A DNA stretch of 64,000 bases from Streptomyces sp. NBC_00390 (GTDB taxonomy: Bacteria > Actinomycetota > Actinomycetes > Streptomycetales > Streptomycetaceae): assembly GCF_036057275.1 (NCBI RefSeq), contig NZ_CP107945.1, forward strand, positions 682,001-746,000, given 5' to 3'. The notes beneath the pieces were generated by a model. That model made no database searches, was not told the origin of the DNA, and was given only the letters and a program-made list of their open reading frames with translations. The translations under genes were made by a program, and so were the position numbers. Below are positions 9,018 to 17,096 of this stretch, in pieces (within the stretch, counting starts at the first letter, position 1; each line of letters begins with the position of its first letter).

Positions 9018-9057
9018 CGTCCGTGCCCCCTGCCGGGGCGGGCAGGGGGCACGGACG
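9018..9057. terminator. Bidirectional hairpin terminator
   Basis: Perfect 17-bp stem (9018-9034 with 9041-9057) around a 6-nt loop, four bases after the LMF stop codon and 12 bp beyond the end of the convergent 56-codon gene. There is no U tract, which is usual in streptomycetes. Confidence 0.75.
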
Positions 9058-9069
9058 CTACGCGCCGGA

Positions 9070-9240
9070 TCAGTCGATTCCGGGCAGGATGTGCGGCTCG
9101 GCGAGATCTTCCTCGTACCCGGCCAGCCTGATCGGGGCCGAGCGGGCCCAGACCTCGAGGTTACGGATCTCTTCGGCCTTGCCGGGCCGGTCGCCGCCGT
9201 GCTCCGACGGTCGTTGTTCGTGCTTCACATCTGGTGTCAC
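9070..9240 (-). CDS. Conserved-looking small protein (56 aa), function unknown
   Basis: A GTG at 9240 opens a 56-codon frame ending at TGA 9070. It is preceded by AGAGGAG with about 7 nt spacing, one of the best ribosome binding sites in this part of the window. The protein is hydrophilic and acidic. After a Pro/Gly/Asp-rich start it reads EEIRNLEVWARSAPIRLAGY and ends EPHILPGID. There is no signal peptide, membrane segment or cysteine. It resembles small actinomycete proteins, but no function can be assigned. It sits alone, facing the LMF gene across a shared terminator hairpin. Confidence 0.65.
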   Translation of the reverse strand: MTPDVKHEQRPSEHGGDRPGKAEEIRNLEVWARSAPIRLAGYEEDLAEPHILPGID

Positions 9241-9474
9241 CGCGCACTCCTCTGTGTCGCGTAACTGGGACAGGGGCAGTTCCGTCGCGGTGGCGCCGTC
9301 AACTCGGGCGGGACCGCAGCCGGGTTGCAGGCCTGTCCCAGGACGGCCGAAGGGGTTTCGTGGATCCCTTGGGGGCTGTCCAGTCCCCCAAGGTTAACCA
9401 AATGAGCGCCCCCCTGCTCGATGGGGGCTGCACATCGACTCAATTCAGGCCAACGACCCCCTCCAAATGGACAA

Positions 9475-9504
9475 CGGCCGGTGCACCTGCTGGTGCACCG
9501 GCCG
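9475..9504 (-). terminator. Hairpin terminator downstream of SDR gene
   Basis: Perfect 13-bp stem (9475-9487 with 9492-9504) and a 4-nt TGCT loop, starting 25 bp beyond the stop codon of the leftward SDR gene. It is well placed as that gene's terminator. Confidence 0.7.
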
Positions 9505-9528
9505 AAGCACGCCGTTCGGGAAGGGGGG

Positions 9529-10992
9529 TTACCAGTTCGCGGGGGCGTAGTCCTTGAGGAAGCAGCCGAAGAGGTCCTCGCCGGACTCGCCTCGCACGAT
9601 CGGGTCATAGACCCGGGCCGCGCCGTCGACCAGGTCGAGCGGTGCGTGGAAGCCCTCCTCGGCCAGTCGCATCTTGTCGGGGTGCGGGCGCTCGTCGGTG
9701 ATCCAGCCGGTGTCCACGGCGGTCATCAGGATGCGGTCCGCCTCGAACATCTCCTGCGCGCTGGTGCGCGTGAGCATGTTGAGCGCGGCCTTGGCCATGT
9801 TGGTGTGCGGATGGCCGGCGCCCTTGTAACCGCGGCTGAAAACGCCCTCCATCGCGGAGACGTTCACGACGTACTTGCGCTTGCCGGGCCCCGCTGCCAT
9901 CACCGGGCGGAGCTTGCTGATGAGGATGAACGGCGCCGTGGAGTTGCACAGCTGCACTTCGAGCAGCTCGACCGGGTCGACCTCGGAGACGGTCTGGATC
10001 CAGCTGTTGGTGTCGTGCAGGTCGGGGACCAGACCACCGGCGTCGATGGCGGTGCCCGCGGCGATGCGCTCGAGCGAGGCCGATCCGGTCACCAGCGCCA
10101 GGTCGGTGACGTCCTGCGCGGTCAGTCCCTCGCCGCCGGCGGACGGCAGCGCGGCCACGGACTCCACCGCGCCGCTGCCGAAGGTGCCGATGACGTGGGC
10201 GGGCGGCAGCTCGCCCGCGGGCAACGGGGCGGATTCGGCGGCGACGAGTTCGCGGTACGCCTGCGGGGAGCGGCGTACGGTCTGCGCGGCGTTGTTGATC
10301 AGGATGTCCAGCGGGCCCTCGGCGGCCACGGAGTCGGCGAGCGCGACGACCTGCGCCGGGTCGCGCAGATCGATGCCGACGATCTTGAGGCGGTGGATCC
10401 ACTCGTCGCTGTCCGGCATCGCCTTGAAGCGGCGGATCGCGTCGTTCGGGAACCGGGTGGTGATGGTGGTGTGGGCACCGTCACGCAGCAGCCGCAGAGC
10501 GATGTACATGCCGATCTTGGCGCGGCCGCCGGTCAGCAGGGCGCGCTTGCCGCTCAGATCGGTGCGGGCGTCCCGCCGCGCCCGGTTCTCCGCCGCGCAC
10601 TCCTGGCACAGCTGGTGGTAGAAGGCGTCGACCTCGACATAGCGCGCCTTGCAGATGTAGCAGGAGCGGGGGCGCTGGAGTATGCCCGCGATCTCGCCGA
10701 CGACGGACGAGGAGGGCAGCAGGCCCTGCGTCTCGTCGTCGATCCGCTCGGCGGAGCCGGTCGCGGTGGCCTCGGTGACCGCCTTGTCGTGGGCGGTCTT
10801 GGCGGCCCGGCGCTCCTGGCGCCGGCGCTGCTTCACGGTCCGGTAGACCCCGGCGGTGGCCCGGCGGACGGTGATCGCGTCCGGGTGGTCGACCTCGAGC
10901 TTGTCGAGCTCTTCGAGCACGCTCAGGCAGACGGCCAGACGCTCCGGGTCGATGCCCTGGCCGTACACCGGGCTGTCCTCTGTCACCGTCAT
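9529..10992 (-). CDS. SDR-family oxidoreductase with N-terminal zinc-ribbon
   Basis: A 487-aa cytoplasmic protein. The first 100 residues are a helical, charged region. A four-cysteine cluster follows at about residues 110-135 (CYICKARY, then CQEC). The rest is a short-chain dehydrogenase/reductase domain with a variant nucleotide-binding motif (TGGRAKIGMYIALRLLRDG), the LDILINNAAQ motif and a late VNVSAMEGVFSRGYKGAGHPHTNMAKAALN segment that would hold the active-site Ser, a Tyr and Lys. The usual YxxxK is spread here (GYKGAGHPHTNMAK), so catalysis needs checking. ATG 10992 was chosen as the first start with a typical opening. Substrate is unknown. Confidence 0.82.
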   Translation of the reverse strand: MTVTEDSPVYGQGIDPERLAVCLSVLEELDKLEVDHPDAITVRRATAGVYRTVKQRRRQERRAAKTAHDKAVTEATATGSAERIDDETQGLLPSSSVVGEIAGILQRPRSCYICKARYVEVDAFYHQLCQECAAENRARRDARTDLSGKRALLTGGRAKIGMYIALRLLRDGAHTTITTRFPNDAIRRFKAMPDSDEWIHRLKIVGIDLRDPAQVVALADSVAAEGPLDILINNAAQTVRRSPQAYRELVAAESAPLPAGELPPAHVIGTFGSGAVESVAALPSAGGEGLTAQDVTDLALVTGSASLERIAAGTAIDAGGLVPDLHDTNSWIQTVSEVDPVELLEVQLCNSTAPFILISKLRPVMAAGPGKRKYVVNVSAMEGVFSRGYKGAGHPHTNMAKAALNMLTRTSAQEMFEADRILMTAVDTGWITDERPHPDKMRLAEEGFHAPLDLVDGAARVYDPIVRGESGEDLFGCFLKDYAPANW

Positions 10993-11149
10993 CGCCGCTG
11001 CCGTTCCTCGATCACTCGAATGCCGTCGTTCCAAAAGCGCAACTTTACTGAGTGATGGGGTGCCGGCCAAATGACGAAAGTCACCTCCTGGCGGAGCCAA
11101 GGGCTGCCCGGCCGGGAGGGGAGGTCCGGGCAGGCCCTGGTCGCGAGGG

Positions 11150-11878
11150 TCAGGTGAACAGGCCGGTGAGCCAGGTCCGCCAGGCGGCCTCGGTCTTCTG
11201 CGCGTCCGCGCCGCCGGCGAAGTCGTGGACGCTGACGCCGACCGGCGCACCGAAGTGGTTGCGGCCGAAGACACGGTAGAGCGCGTCATCGGTGCGCAGC
11301 CCGACGAAGTAGGGGTTGCGGTAGTCGACCACGGCATCGGCCACACCCGCGCCCGGCAGTTCGACCCGGACGGTCGTCCCCTCGGCCGCCGTGTCCGGCA
11401 GGCCGAGGCCGCGGGCGACGGTCTCCAGTGCGTCGGGGGCCTTGGAGGCGTCCGGGGCGTCGAGGGTGCAGAACGCGGCGGGCCGGCCTGTGAAGTAGGT
11501 GAGGTACTGGCGCAGCGTGTGCAGATAGAAGTCGGTGTGCTTGTTCGCGCCGTCGTACTGGTTGTCCCAGTCGTCGACGAGGATCCCGCTGTGCACATAA
11601 CGCACCCGGCAGCCGCCGCCCTCGAGTGGTTCGACGACATGGTCGAGCTGGTTGAAGGTCTGCACGGACACGCCCTCGGCGTCCTCCGTCCGCGCCGTCA
11701 GCCGGTGCGGCGGATCCCATGCCGTGACGGTGCCGCCGAAGGGGGCTGCGCCACCCTGCCGGGGTTCGTACTCGATCGGCCACAGCCAGCCCGCTGTGCC
11801 GGTGGTGATCGCCTCCCATACCTGCTCGGGGCTCGCGTCGACCTCGAACTCCCGGACGATCTCGAATTCCTTCTCCAT
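11150..11878 (-). CDS. SRPBCC (AHSA1-like) domain protein
   Basis: A 242-aa protein opening with EFEIVREFEVDASPEQVWEAITTGTAGWLWP, the characteristic start of the AHSA1/START-like helix-grip fold. Conserved WDPPHRL and the long C-terminal helix with DFYLHTLRQYLTYF follow. A second weaker module covers the last 90 residues. Such proteins bind hydrophobic ligands or act as stress-related co-chaperones. It lies 170 bp downstream of the ArsR-type regulator in the same direction. AHSA1-type genes commonly pair with an ArsR repressor, so joint transcription is likely. Confidence 0.87.
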   Translation of the reverse strand: MEKEFEIVREFEVDASPEQVWEAITTGTAGWLWPIEYEPRQGGAAPFGGTVTAWDPPHRLTARTEDAEGVSVQTFNQLDHVVEPLEGGGCRVRYVHSGILVDDWDNQYDGANKHTDFYLHTLRQYLTYFTGRPAAFCTLDAPDASKAPDALETVARGLGLPDTAAEGTTVRVELPGAGVADAVVDYRNPYFVGLRTDDALYRVFGRNHFGAPVGVSVHDFAGGADAQKTEAAWRTWLTGLFT

Positions 11879-11986
11879 GACGGCTCCTGATGCTCAGACG
11901 CTCTCGGGCGCGTGGACGATGTGCCGGACTCCCGGACCGAAGGCCGTGGCCCGGACGACCCCGAAGGGGGTCGCGGCGGGCCCGTC

Positions 11987-12052
11987 CTAGCAGAGGCGCT
12001 TGCCGCGGCAGCACGGGCCGTGCCAGGTGAAGGCGGCCCCAGGCCTCCTCAC
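11987..12052 (-). CDS. Possible translationally coupled 21-aa Cys-rich peptide
   Basis: A GTG overlapping the stop codon of the regulator (GTGA, 12052-12049) opens a 21-codon frame ending in TAG. AGGAG sits about 6 nt ahead, inside the last codons of the regulator. The peptide ends HGPCCRGKRLC, with three cysteines and several basic residues, which faintly recalls the tail of a SEC-C zinc motif. It could equally be a chance frame in GC-rich DNA. Confidence 0.25.
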   Translation of the reverse strand: MRRPGAAFTWHGPCCRGKRLC

Positions 12053-12672
12053 GACGACTCCTCGATCGGGACGGGGGCGGGTTCGGCTGCGGGTTTGACG
12101 GTGGGGTGGAGCGCGACGACCACCCGGTGGTCGCGGCCGCCCTCGGAGTGCTCGTCGTGGTACCTGGCGATGAGCGCGCTGACGCCGCGAGTGAGCTCCT
12201 CGACGAACGCCGCCCGGTCGGCGGCGGACGCGAAGCGCACCTCGCCGTCGAGGGCGTATGTCGCGAGGCGCTTGCGGGCCTTGGCCGCACCCGTGATCAG
12301 GGTGCCAACGTCGCGCACCAGCCGGGCCGCGACGGCGAGCAGCCAGCGCGCGGAGAGCTGGTCGCGGAAGCGCTCCGGATCGGGCTGCACGGCGGCGAGG
12401 GCGACCGGTGAGATCACGTACGACGCCGCCGTGGCGCGCATCAGGCGCTCGGTGACGTTCCCCTTGCGGCGCTCGCCTGCCAGCTCGACCAGGCCGTGCC
12501 GCTCCAGCGCCCTGAGGTGGTAGTTCACCTTCTGCCGGGGCAGTCCGACGCGGGTCGCCAGCATGGCGGCCGAGGCCGGGCCGGCCGCCAGCTCGGCGAG
12601 GAGCCGGGAGCGCATCGGGTCCAGCGAGACGGCGGCTGCCGCCGAGTCCTCGATCACTGTCACGTCCAACAT
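12049..12672 (-). CDS. ArsR-type winged-helix transcriptional regulator
   Basis: A 207-aa DNA-binding protein. The winged helix spans about residues 15-85: LDPMRSRLLAELAAGPASAAMLATRVGLPRQKVNYHLRALERHGLV is the ArsR/HTH_20 pattern, with the recognition helix at QKVNYHLRALE. The C-terminal half is helical and carries SAADRAAFVEELTRGVSALIARYHDEHSEGG, typical of regulators that control AHSA1-like genes. It is followed by the SRPBCC gene in the same direction. A GACAA-N6-TTGTC palindrome 18 bp before its start codon is a likely autoregulatory site. Confidence 0.87.
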   Translation of the reverse strand: MLDVTVIEDSAAAAVSLDPMRSRLLAELAAGPASAAMLATRVGLPRQKVNYHLRALERHGLVELAGERRKGNVTERLMRATAASYVISPVALAAVQPDPERFRDQLSARWLLAVAARLVRDVGTLITGAAKARKRLATYALDGEVRFASAADRAAFVEELTRGVSALIARYHDEHSEGGRDHRVVVALHPTVKPAAEPAPVPIEESS

Positions 12673-12687
12673 GACTTCAGGTTCTCA

Positions 12688-12725
12688 CCGACAACTAATT
12701 TTGTCCAGACACTTCGACTTGTCGG
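12688..12725. promoter_or_regulatory. Nested inverted repeats upstream of the ArsR-type gene
   Basis: GACAA-ctaatt-TTGTC lies at 12690-12705. An outer pair CCGACAA (12688-12694) and TTGTCGG (12719-12725) uses the same left arm. The block is AT-rich relative to its surroundings and 16-50 bp ahead of the regulator's start codon, a normal operator position. Confidence 0.45.
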
Positions 12726-13083
12726 CCAAAGGCGCAGCGAAGGGGTCATCGAGCCGTCCCACGGCTGGCCGGATTTCCGCGATCGCCGGGCCTCGGCGCG
12801 GTGGACCACGATGGGCCTGGACCTCTGAAGGACAAAGCCGCGGATGACAACCGCTTGCCCACATGGGACGTCTGGCCGCGCGGATGCAGGGATGCCGTCC
12901 GGCCGCGTCCGGAACGGCCGCAGCCTCGGCCGCGTTTCCCCCATCACATCCGCCCGGGCCGCGCATCCGTTTCACGCCAGGTTTCACGATGCCCCCACAG
13001 TTCGACCAAATCGCCCCCCACTATGTGATCCGACAGAGCCGACGTGGACGGTGACCACTGCACACCGACCACTTCAAAGGGGG
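12726..13083. other. Intergenic stretch before the polysaccharide locus
   Basis: About 360 bp without a convincing gene. It separates the leftward regulator from the rightward exopolysaccharide genes and must hold the promoter of the latter. No clear -35/-10 pair was recognised. Confidence 0.4.
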
Positions 13084-13121
13084 GGTAGGGCATGCCGGGC
13101 GGGGGCCCGGCATGCCCTACC
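13084..13121 (+). promoter_or_regulatory. Perfect 17-bp hairpin in the leader of the polysaccharide operon
   Basis: Arms 13084-13100 and 13105-13121 are perfectly complementary around a GGGG loop. The ribosome binding site GGAGGA (13125-13130) begins three bases after the right arm and the ATG is at 13135. Such a stem would stabilise the 5' end of the mRNA or hinder ribosome access, or it could act as an attenuator; no rightward gene lies upstream for it to terminate. Confidence 0.6.
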
Positions 13122-13134
13122 GGGGGAGGACCAC

Positions 13135-15594
13135 ATGAGGCGCACCGTGCATCGGGCTGCCCTGGCAGGCGTATCAGCACTGGCGACGGCGCTCGCCGTC
13201 GCGTCACCGCCGGCCCGGGCGGCAGAGCCACCGCCGACGCCGCGCATCGATCTGCGGGTGCTGGTGGTGGACGACGGCGGTCCGGCGGTCGGGGCGATCA
13301 CGGCCGAACTCTCCGGTTCGGGAACGCCGTACACGGTTGTCGACCTCGCGCAGGGCGGCCGGCCGGCGATCGACGCGGCGTTCCTCGCCGACACCGTGGA
13401 GGGACGGCCGCGCGCAAGGTTCCAGGCCGTGGTGCTGCCCAGCGACGCTCCACCCGGGCTGGACTCCGCGGAGCTGGCGGCTCTGACCGCGTACGAGCGG
13501 ACGTTCGCGATCCCGCAGGTCGACGCCTACACCTACGCCCGCCCCGAGGTGGGCCTCGATCATCCCGCCAACGGCGGCTACAGCGGTTCGCTGGACGGTG
13601 TGCGGGCACAGGTCACCCCCGCGGGGAGGTCGGGACCGTTCGGCTATCTCGACGGGCCGGTGCCGTTCGAGGACAACTCCCCTGCGGTGGGCGAGAGTTA
13701 CGGCTATGCCGCGCGTCCGGCCACGGGCGCCGACTTCACCAGCTATGTGGACGCCCCGCTGCCCGGCTCCGGCGAGCGCGGTTCGATCGTCGGCGAGTAC
13801 CGCCACGACGGCCGCCGCGAGCTCGTCGTCACCTTCGCCTACAACCGGTACCAGCAGCAGTTCCGGCTGCTCGCCCGCGGCATCGTGGACTGGATGACCC
13901 AAGGCGTCCGTCTCGGCGCGTCCCGCCACTACTTCGCCGTCCATGTCGACGACGTCTTCGCGGCCGACGACCGCTGGGACAGCACCCTGAACTGCACGCC
14001 CGGCGATGTGGACTGCCCGCCGGGGCGGGGCGAGCCGGACCCCATCCGGATGACCGCGTCCGACGCCCAGTACGCCGCCCAGTGGTCGGCCGGCCGGGGG
14101 TTCACGCTCGACATGGTCTTCAACGGCGGTGGCAGCGAGCTGTTCAAGGAGGAGAACGGCGGCAGCGACCCGCTCGCGCAGCAGCTCACCGCCGACAGCG
14201 CCGCGTACCGCTGGGTGAACCACACCTACAACCACCCCTTCCTGGGCTGTGTCCAGGACGTCGGCGTCGTCCCCTGGACCTGTGCGAAGAACGCGGACGG
14301 CAGTGTGCGGTACACCGGCCGTGCCGAGATATCCGCCCAGATCGCGGACAACCGCGGCTGGGGCCTGCGCGCCGGACTCCCGATGCGGACCGACGAGTTG
14401 GTGACGGGCGAGCACTCGGGGCTGCGGATCCTGCCGCAGCAGCCGGACGACAATCCTCATCTCGCGCCCGCGCTCGCCGACAACGCCATCGCCTCGCTCG
14501 GCTCCGACAACTCCCGCGAACGTGAACAGCGCCCGGTCGGCACGGCACTGACGGTGCCGCGTCACCCGATGAACGTCTTCTACAACGCGGGACGCACCGC
14601 CGAGCAGATCGACGAGTACAACTGGATCTACACCCGTGCGGCCGACGGCGGCAGCGGCCTCTGCGAGACTGCCGCCAACACGACTTGTCTGGACGGGCCG
14701 TTGGACCCCGTCACCGGCTACGCGGACCACATCGTGCCGCTGGAGGCCCGGATCGGCCTCGGCCATGTGCTCGCGGGTGACCCGCGGCCGCACTACATCC
14801 ACCAGTCCAACCTCGCCGAGGACCGGATCGCCTACCCGGTGCTGGGCCGCATCCTCGACGAGTACGCGGGCCTGTATGCGGACGGCGCTCCCTTGGTCAA
14901 TCTGCGCCAGCGCGACATCGGTGCCGAGCTGCGCGACCGGGCGGCGTGGCGGACCGCGGTCGCGGACGGGCAGGTGACCGCGTACCGGATCGGCGATGCC
15001 GTCACCGTGCAGGCGCCCGCCGGCGTGCGGATCACCGCCACCATGCCCGCCGGCACCCGGCAGTCCCTGCCGCTGGGCAGCGCCGCGTTCGGGAGCCCGT
15101 ACGCCGGCTCCGTCTCCGGCTGGACCGAGCCGGGCCCACAGGAGGACCGGCTCACGCTCACCCTGCCGGGCCCGGCGGCCGGACCGTCAGTGGCGGCCCG
15201 GACAAGGGCTGTCAGCACCGGGAAGCCCCCCGCCGAGGCCGAGCACGGGCAACGCCACACACACAACCACCCCACCCTCCACCCCCAGCAACCACCAACG
15301 CCCCCTGGCCAGGCTCAGCACGGGCAACGCCACACACACAACGACCCCACCCTCCACCCCCAGCAACCACCAACGCCCCCTGGCCAGGCTCAGCACGGGC
15401 AACGCCACACACACAACGACCCCACCCTCCACCCCCAGCAACCACCAACGCCCCCTGGCCAGGCTCAGCACGGGCAACGCCACACACACAACGACCCCAC
15501 CCTCCACCCCCAGCAACCACCAACGCCCCCTGGCCAGGCTCAGCACGGGCAACGCCACACGCGCGAGCGGGTGGCGTACGGCGTGACGGGCTGA
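13135..15594 (+). CDS. Secreted polysaccharide deacetylase-like protein (CE18/Agd3- and PelA-like)
   Basis: An 819-aa protein with a signal peptide (cleavage after ARA, about residue 29). Residues about 35-255 form a beta-rich domain (IDLRVLVVDDGGPAVG, then FQAVVLPSDAP) placed where Agd3 has its carbohydrate-binding domain. A deacetylase-like domain follows: HVDD (270-273) supplies the metal/base aspartates and HTYNH (363-367) fits the H(S/T)xxH metal motif. Later come QPDDNPHLAPALADNAIASLGSDNSRE and VPRHPMNVFYN, features of CE18 enzymes that de-N-acetylate GalNAc polymers. From about residue 703 it ends in four 25-residue His/Pro-rich repeats plus a partial one. It is first of eight close genes; ATG 13135 has GGAGGA four bases upstream. 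Function is inferred from motifs and context. Confidence 0.78.
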   Translation: MRRTVHRAALAGVSALATALAVASPPARAAEPPPTPRIDLRVLVVDDGGPAVGAITAELSGSGTPYTVVDLAQGGRPAIDAAFLADTVEGRPRARFQAVVLPSDAPPGLDSAELAALTAYERTFAIPQVDAYTYARPEVGLDHPANGGYSGSLDGVRAQVTPAGRSGPFGYLDGPVPFEDNSPAVGESYGYAARPATGADFTSYVDAPLPGSGERGSIVGEYRHDGRRELVVTFAYNRYQQQFRLLARGIVDWMTQGVRLGASRHYFAVHVDDVFAADDRWDSTLNCTPGDVDCPPGRGEPDPIRMTASDAQYAAQWSAGRGFTLDMVFNGGGSELFKEENGGSDPLAQQLTADSAAYRWVNHTYNHPFLGCVQDVGVVPWTCAKNADGSVRYTGRAEISAQIADNRGWGLRAGLPMRTDELVTGEHSGLRILPQQPDDNPHLAPALADNAIASLGSDNSREREQRPVGTALTVPRHPMNVFYNAGRTAEQIDEYNWIYTRAADGGSGLCETAANTTCLDGPLDPVTGYADHIVPLEARIGLGHVLAGDPRPHYIHQSNLAEDRIAYPVLGRILDEYAGLYADGAPLVNLRQRDIGAELRDRAAWRTAVADGQVTAYRIGDAVTVQAPAGVRITATMPAGTRQSLPLGSAAFGSPYAGSVSGWTEPGPQEDRLTLTLPGPAAGPSVAARTRAVSTGKPPAEAEHGQRHTHNHPTLHPQQPPTPPGQAQHGQRHTHNDPTLHPQQPPTPPGQAQHGQRHTHNDPTLHPQQPPTPPGQAQHGQRHTHNDPTLHPQQPPTPPGQAQHGQRHTRERVAYGVTG
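15241..15561 (+). repeat. 75-bp in-frame tandem repeat, about 4.3 copies
   Basis: Units start at 15241, 15316, 15391 and 15466, with a 21-bp partial copy from 15541. Copies are almost identical; the first differs by Glu for Gln and His for Asp. Each unit encodes 25 residues containing HGQRHTHN, PTLHP and QQPPTPPGQA, and holds a short CA run. The period is a multiple of three, so copy-number change keeps the deacetylase frame. Confidence 0.95.
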
Positions 15595-15602
15595 CGCCCG
15601 CC

Positions 15603-17096
15603 ATGGCCGACGTACTCCGTCCGCTGCGCACCGGCGCACCGGTGGTCACCCTGCTCACCGAAGGAACGTATCCGCACAGCCACGGCGGCGTGAGCGTGTG
15701 GTGCGACCAGCTGGTGAGCGGAATGCCGGACATCGACTTCCGGATCACCGCGGTGACGGGCACCGGAAGGGAGCCCCTCGCCTGGGAGCTGCCCACCCAT
15801 GTGTCCCCGCCCGTCTGCGTCCCGCTGTGGGGTCCCGATCCCGCCGGGTCGCCGCCGGTCGGGCGCCGGCTGCGCCGGCTGATGTCGAACTACGAGACGT
15901 TCCTGACCGCACTGCTCGACCCCGCGGCCGAGCCCGGATTCGGACCGGCGCTGTACGAACTGGCCAGGGCGGCCCGCGACGGCCACCTCGCGCCCGCGCT
16001 GCGCACCGACCGCGCCGTACGCATACTCGTGGACGTCTGGACCCGCCCCGATCTGCCGGTGTTCGCGGCGCGGCCCACCGTGCACGACGCGCTGACCGCC
16101 ACGGAGCTGCTGGAGCACGCCCTGCGGCCGCTGGTCGCGCCGGCCCCGGCGGGCGGAGTCGCACACGCGGTCAGCGGCGGGCTCGCGGTGCTGCCCGCAC
16201 TGGTGGGCGCCGAGCTGCACGGTGTGCCGCTGCTGCTCACCGAGCACGGCGTCTATCTGCGCGAGCGCTATCTCGGCTATCGCACCGGCCCCTACCGCTG
16301 GCCCGTCAAGGCGCTGCTGCTGGGCTTCTTCCGGCTGCTCGCCGAGGAGACGTACCGCAGGGCCGCGCTGGTGACGCCGGGCAACCGGTACAACCGCCTG
16401 TGGGAGGAGCGCGGCGGCGCGGACCCTGCGCTCATCCGCACGGTCTACAACGGCGTCGACCCGGCGGCCTTCCCGCCCGCGGGCCCCGAACCGGGCACCC
16501 CGACGCTCAGCTGGGCCGGCCGGGTCGACCCGATCAAGGATCTTGAGACCCTCATCCGTGCGTTCGCGCTGGTGCGGGAGGAACTGCCCGATGCGCGGCT
16601 GCGGCTCTTCGGCGGCACCCCGCGTGGCGGCGAGGCCTACCGGGAGCGCTGCGAGGCGCTCGCCTCCGAGCTCGGTCACGGCGACGCGGTGACCTTCGAG
16701 GGGCGGGTCGACGACATCAGGGACGCGTACGCGGCGGGCAATGTGGTGATGCTGTCCAGCATCAGCGAGGGTTTCCCGTTCACGCTGATCGAGGCCATGT
16801 CCTGCGGGCGCGCCACCGTTTCGACGGATGTCGGCGGAGTGCGGGAGGCGGTCGGCGACTGCGGGCTGGTCGTACCGCCCCGGGAACCTGCGGCGATGGC
16901 CGCCGCCGCACTTGAACTGCTGCGCGACGGGCCACGGCGGGCGGTGATGGGTGAGGGTGCACGGCGGCGGGTGATCGAGCAGTTCACGCTCCGGCAGACC
17001 GTCGACACCTTCCGGTCGATCTATCACGAACTCGCTCTGGAATCCGGCGGGTTCACCTCAGCGGACGAGCGCCGCACGGCGGGGGTGACGGCATGA
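15603..17096 (+). CDS. pelF: GT4-family glycosyltransferase, PelF-like
   Basis: A 497-aa cytoplasmic glycosyltransferase. The N-terminus VTLLTEGTYPHSHGGVSVW is the hallmark of PelF, which polymerises UDP-GalNAc/GlcNAc in Pel biosynthesis. The C-terminal GT-B half has SWAGRVDPIKDLETLIRAF and the nucleotide-sugar site EGFPFTLIEAMSCGRATVSTDVGG (about residues 390-412), whose Glu contacts the donor. Length matches PelF. It starts 8 bp after the deacetylase stop, and its stop overlaps the next start (ATGA), so translation is coupled. The name reflects family membership; the polymer made here has not been identified. Confidence 0.85.
   Translation: MADVLRPLRTGAPVVTLLTEGTYPHSHGGVSVWCDQLVSGMPDIDFRITAVTGTGREPLAWELPTHVSPPVCVPLWGPDPAGSPPVGRRLRRLMSNYETFLTALLDPAAEPGFGPALYELARAARDGHLAPALRTDRAVRILVDVWTRPDLPVFAARPTVHDALTATELLEHALRPLVAPAPAGGVAHAVSGGLAVLPALVGAELHGVPLLLTEHGVYLRERYLGYRTGPYRWPVKALLLGFFRLLAEETYRRAALVTPGNRYNRLWEERGGADPALIRTVYNGVDPAAFPPAGPEPGTPTLSWAGRVDPIKDLETLIRAFALVREELPDARLRLFGGTPRGGEAYRERCEALASELGHGDAVTFEGRVDDIRDAYAAGNVVMLSSISEGFPFTLIEAMSCGRATVSTDVGGVREAVGDCGLVVPPREPAAMAAAALELLRDGPRRAVMGEGARRRVIEQFTLRQTVDTFRSIYHELALESGGFTSADERRTAGVTA

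Noticed and set aside
13204..14802. Long leftward frame opposite the deacetylase gene
   Set aside because: Shadow of the GC-rich coding strand; no ribosome binding site or recognised motif.
15187..15796. Leftward repeated frames across the 75-bp minisatellite
   Set aside because: The repeat is open in several frames on both strands because its period is a multiple of three. Only the deacetylase frame joins a recognised domain.
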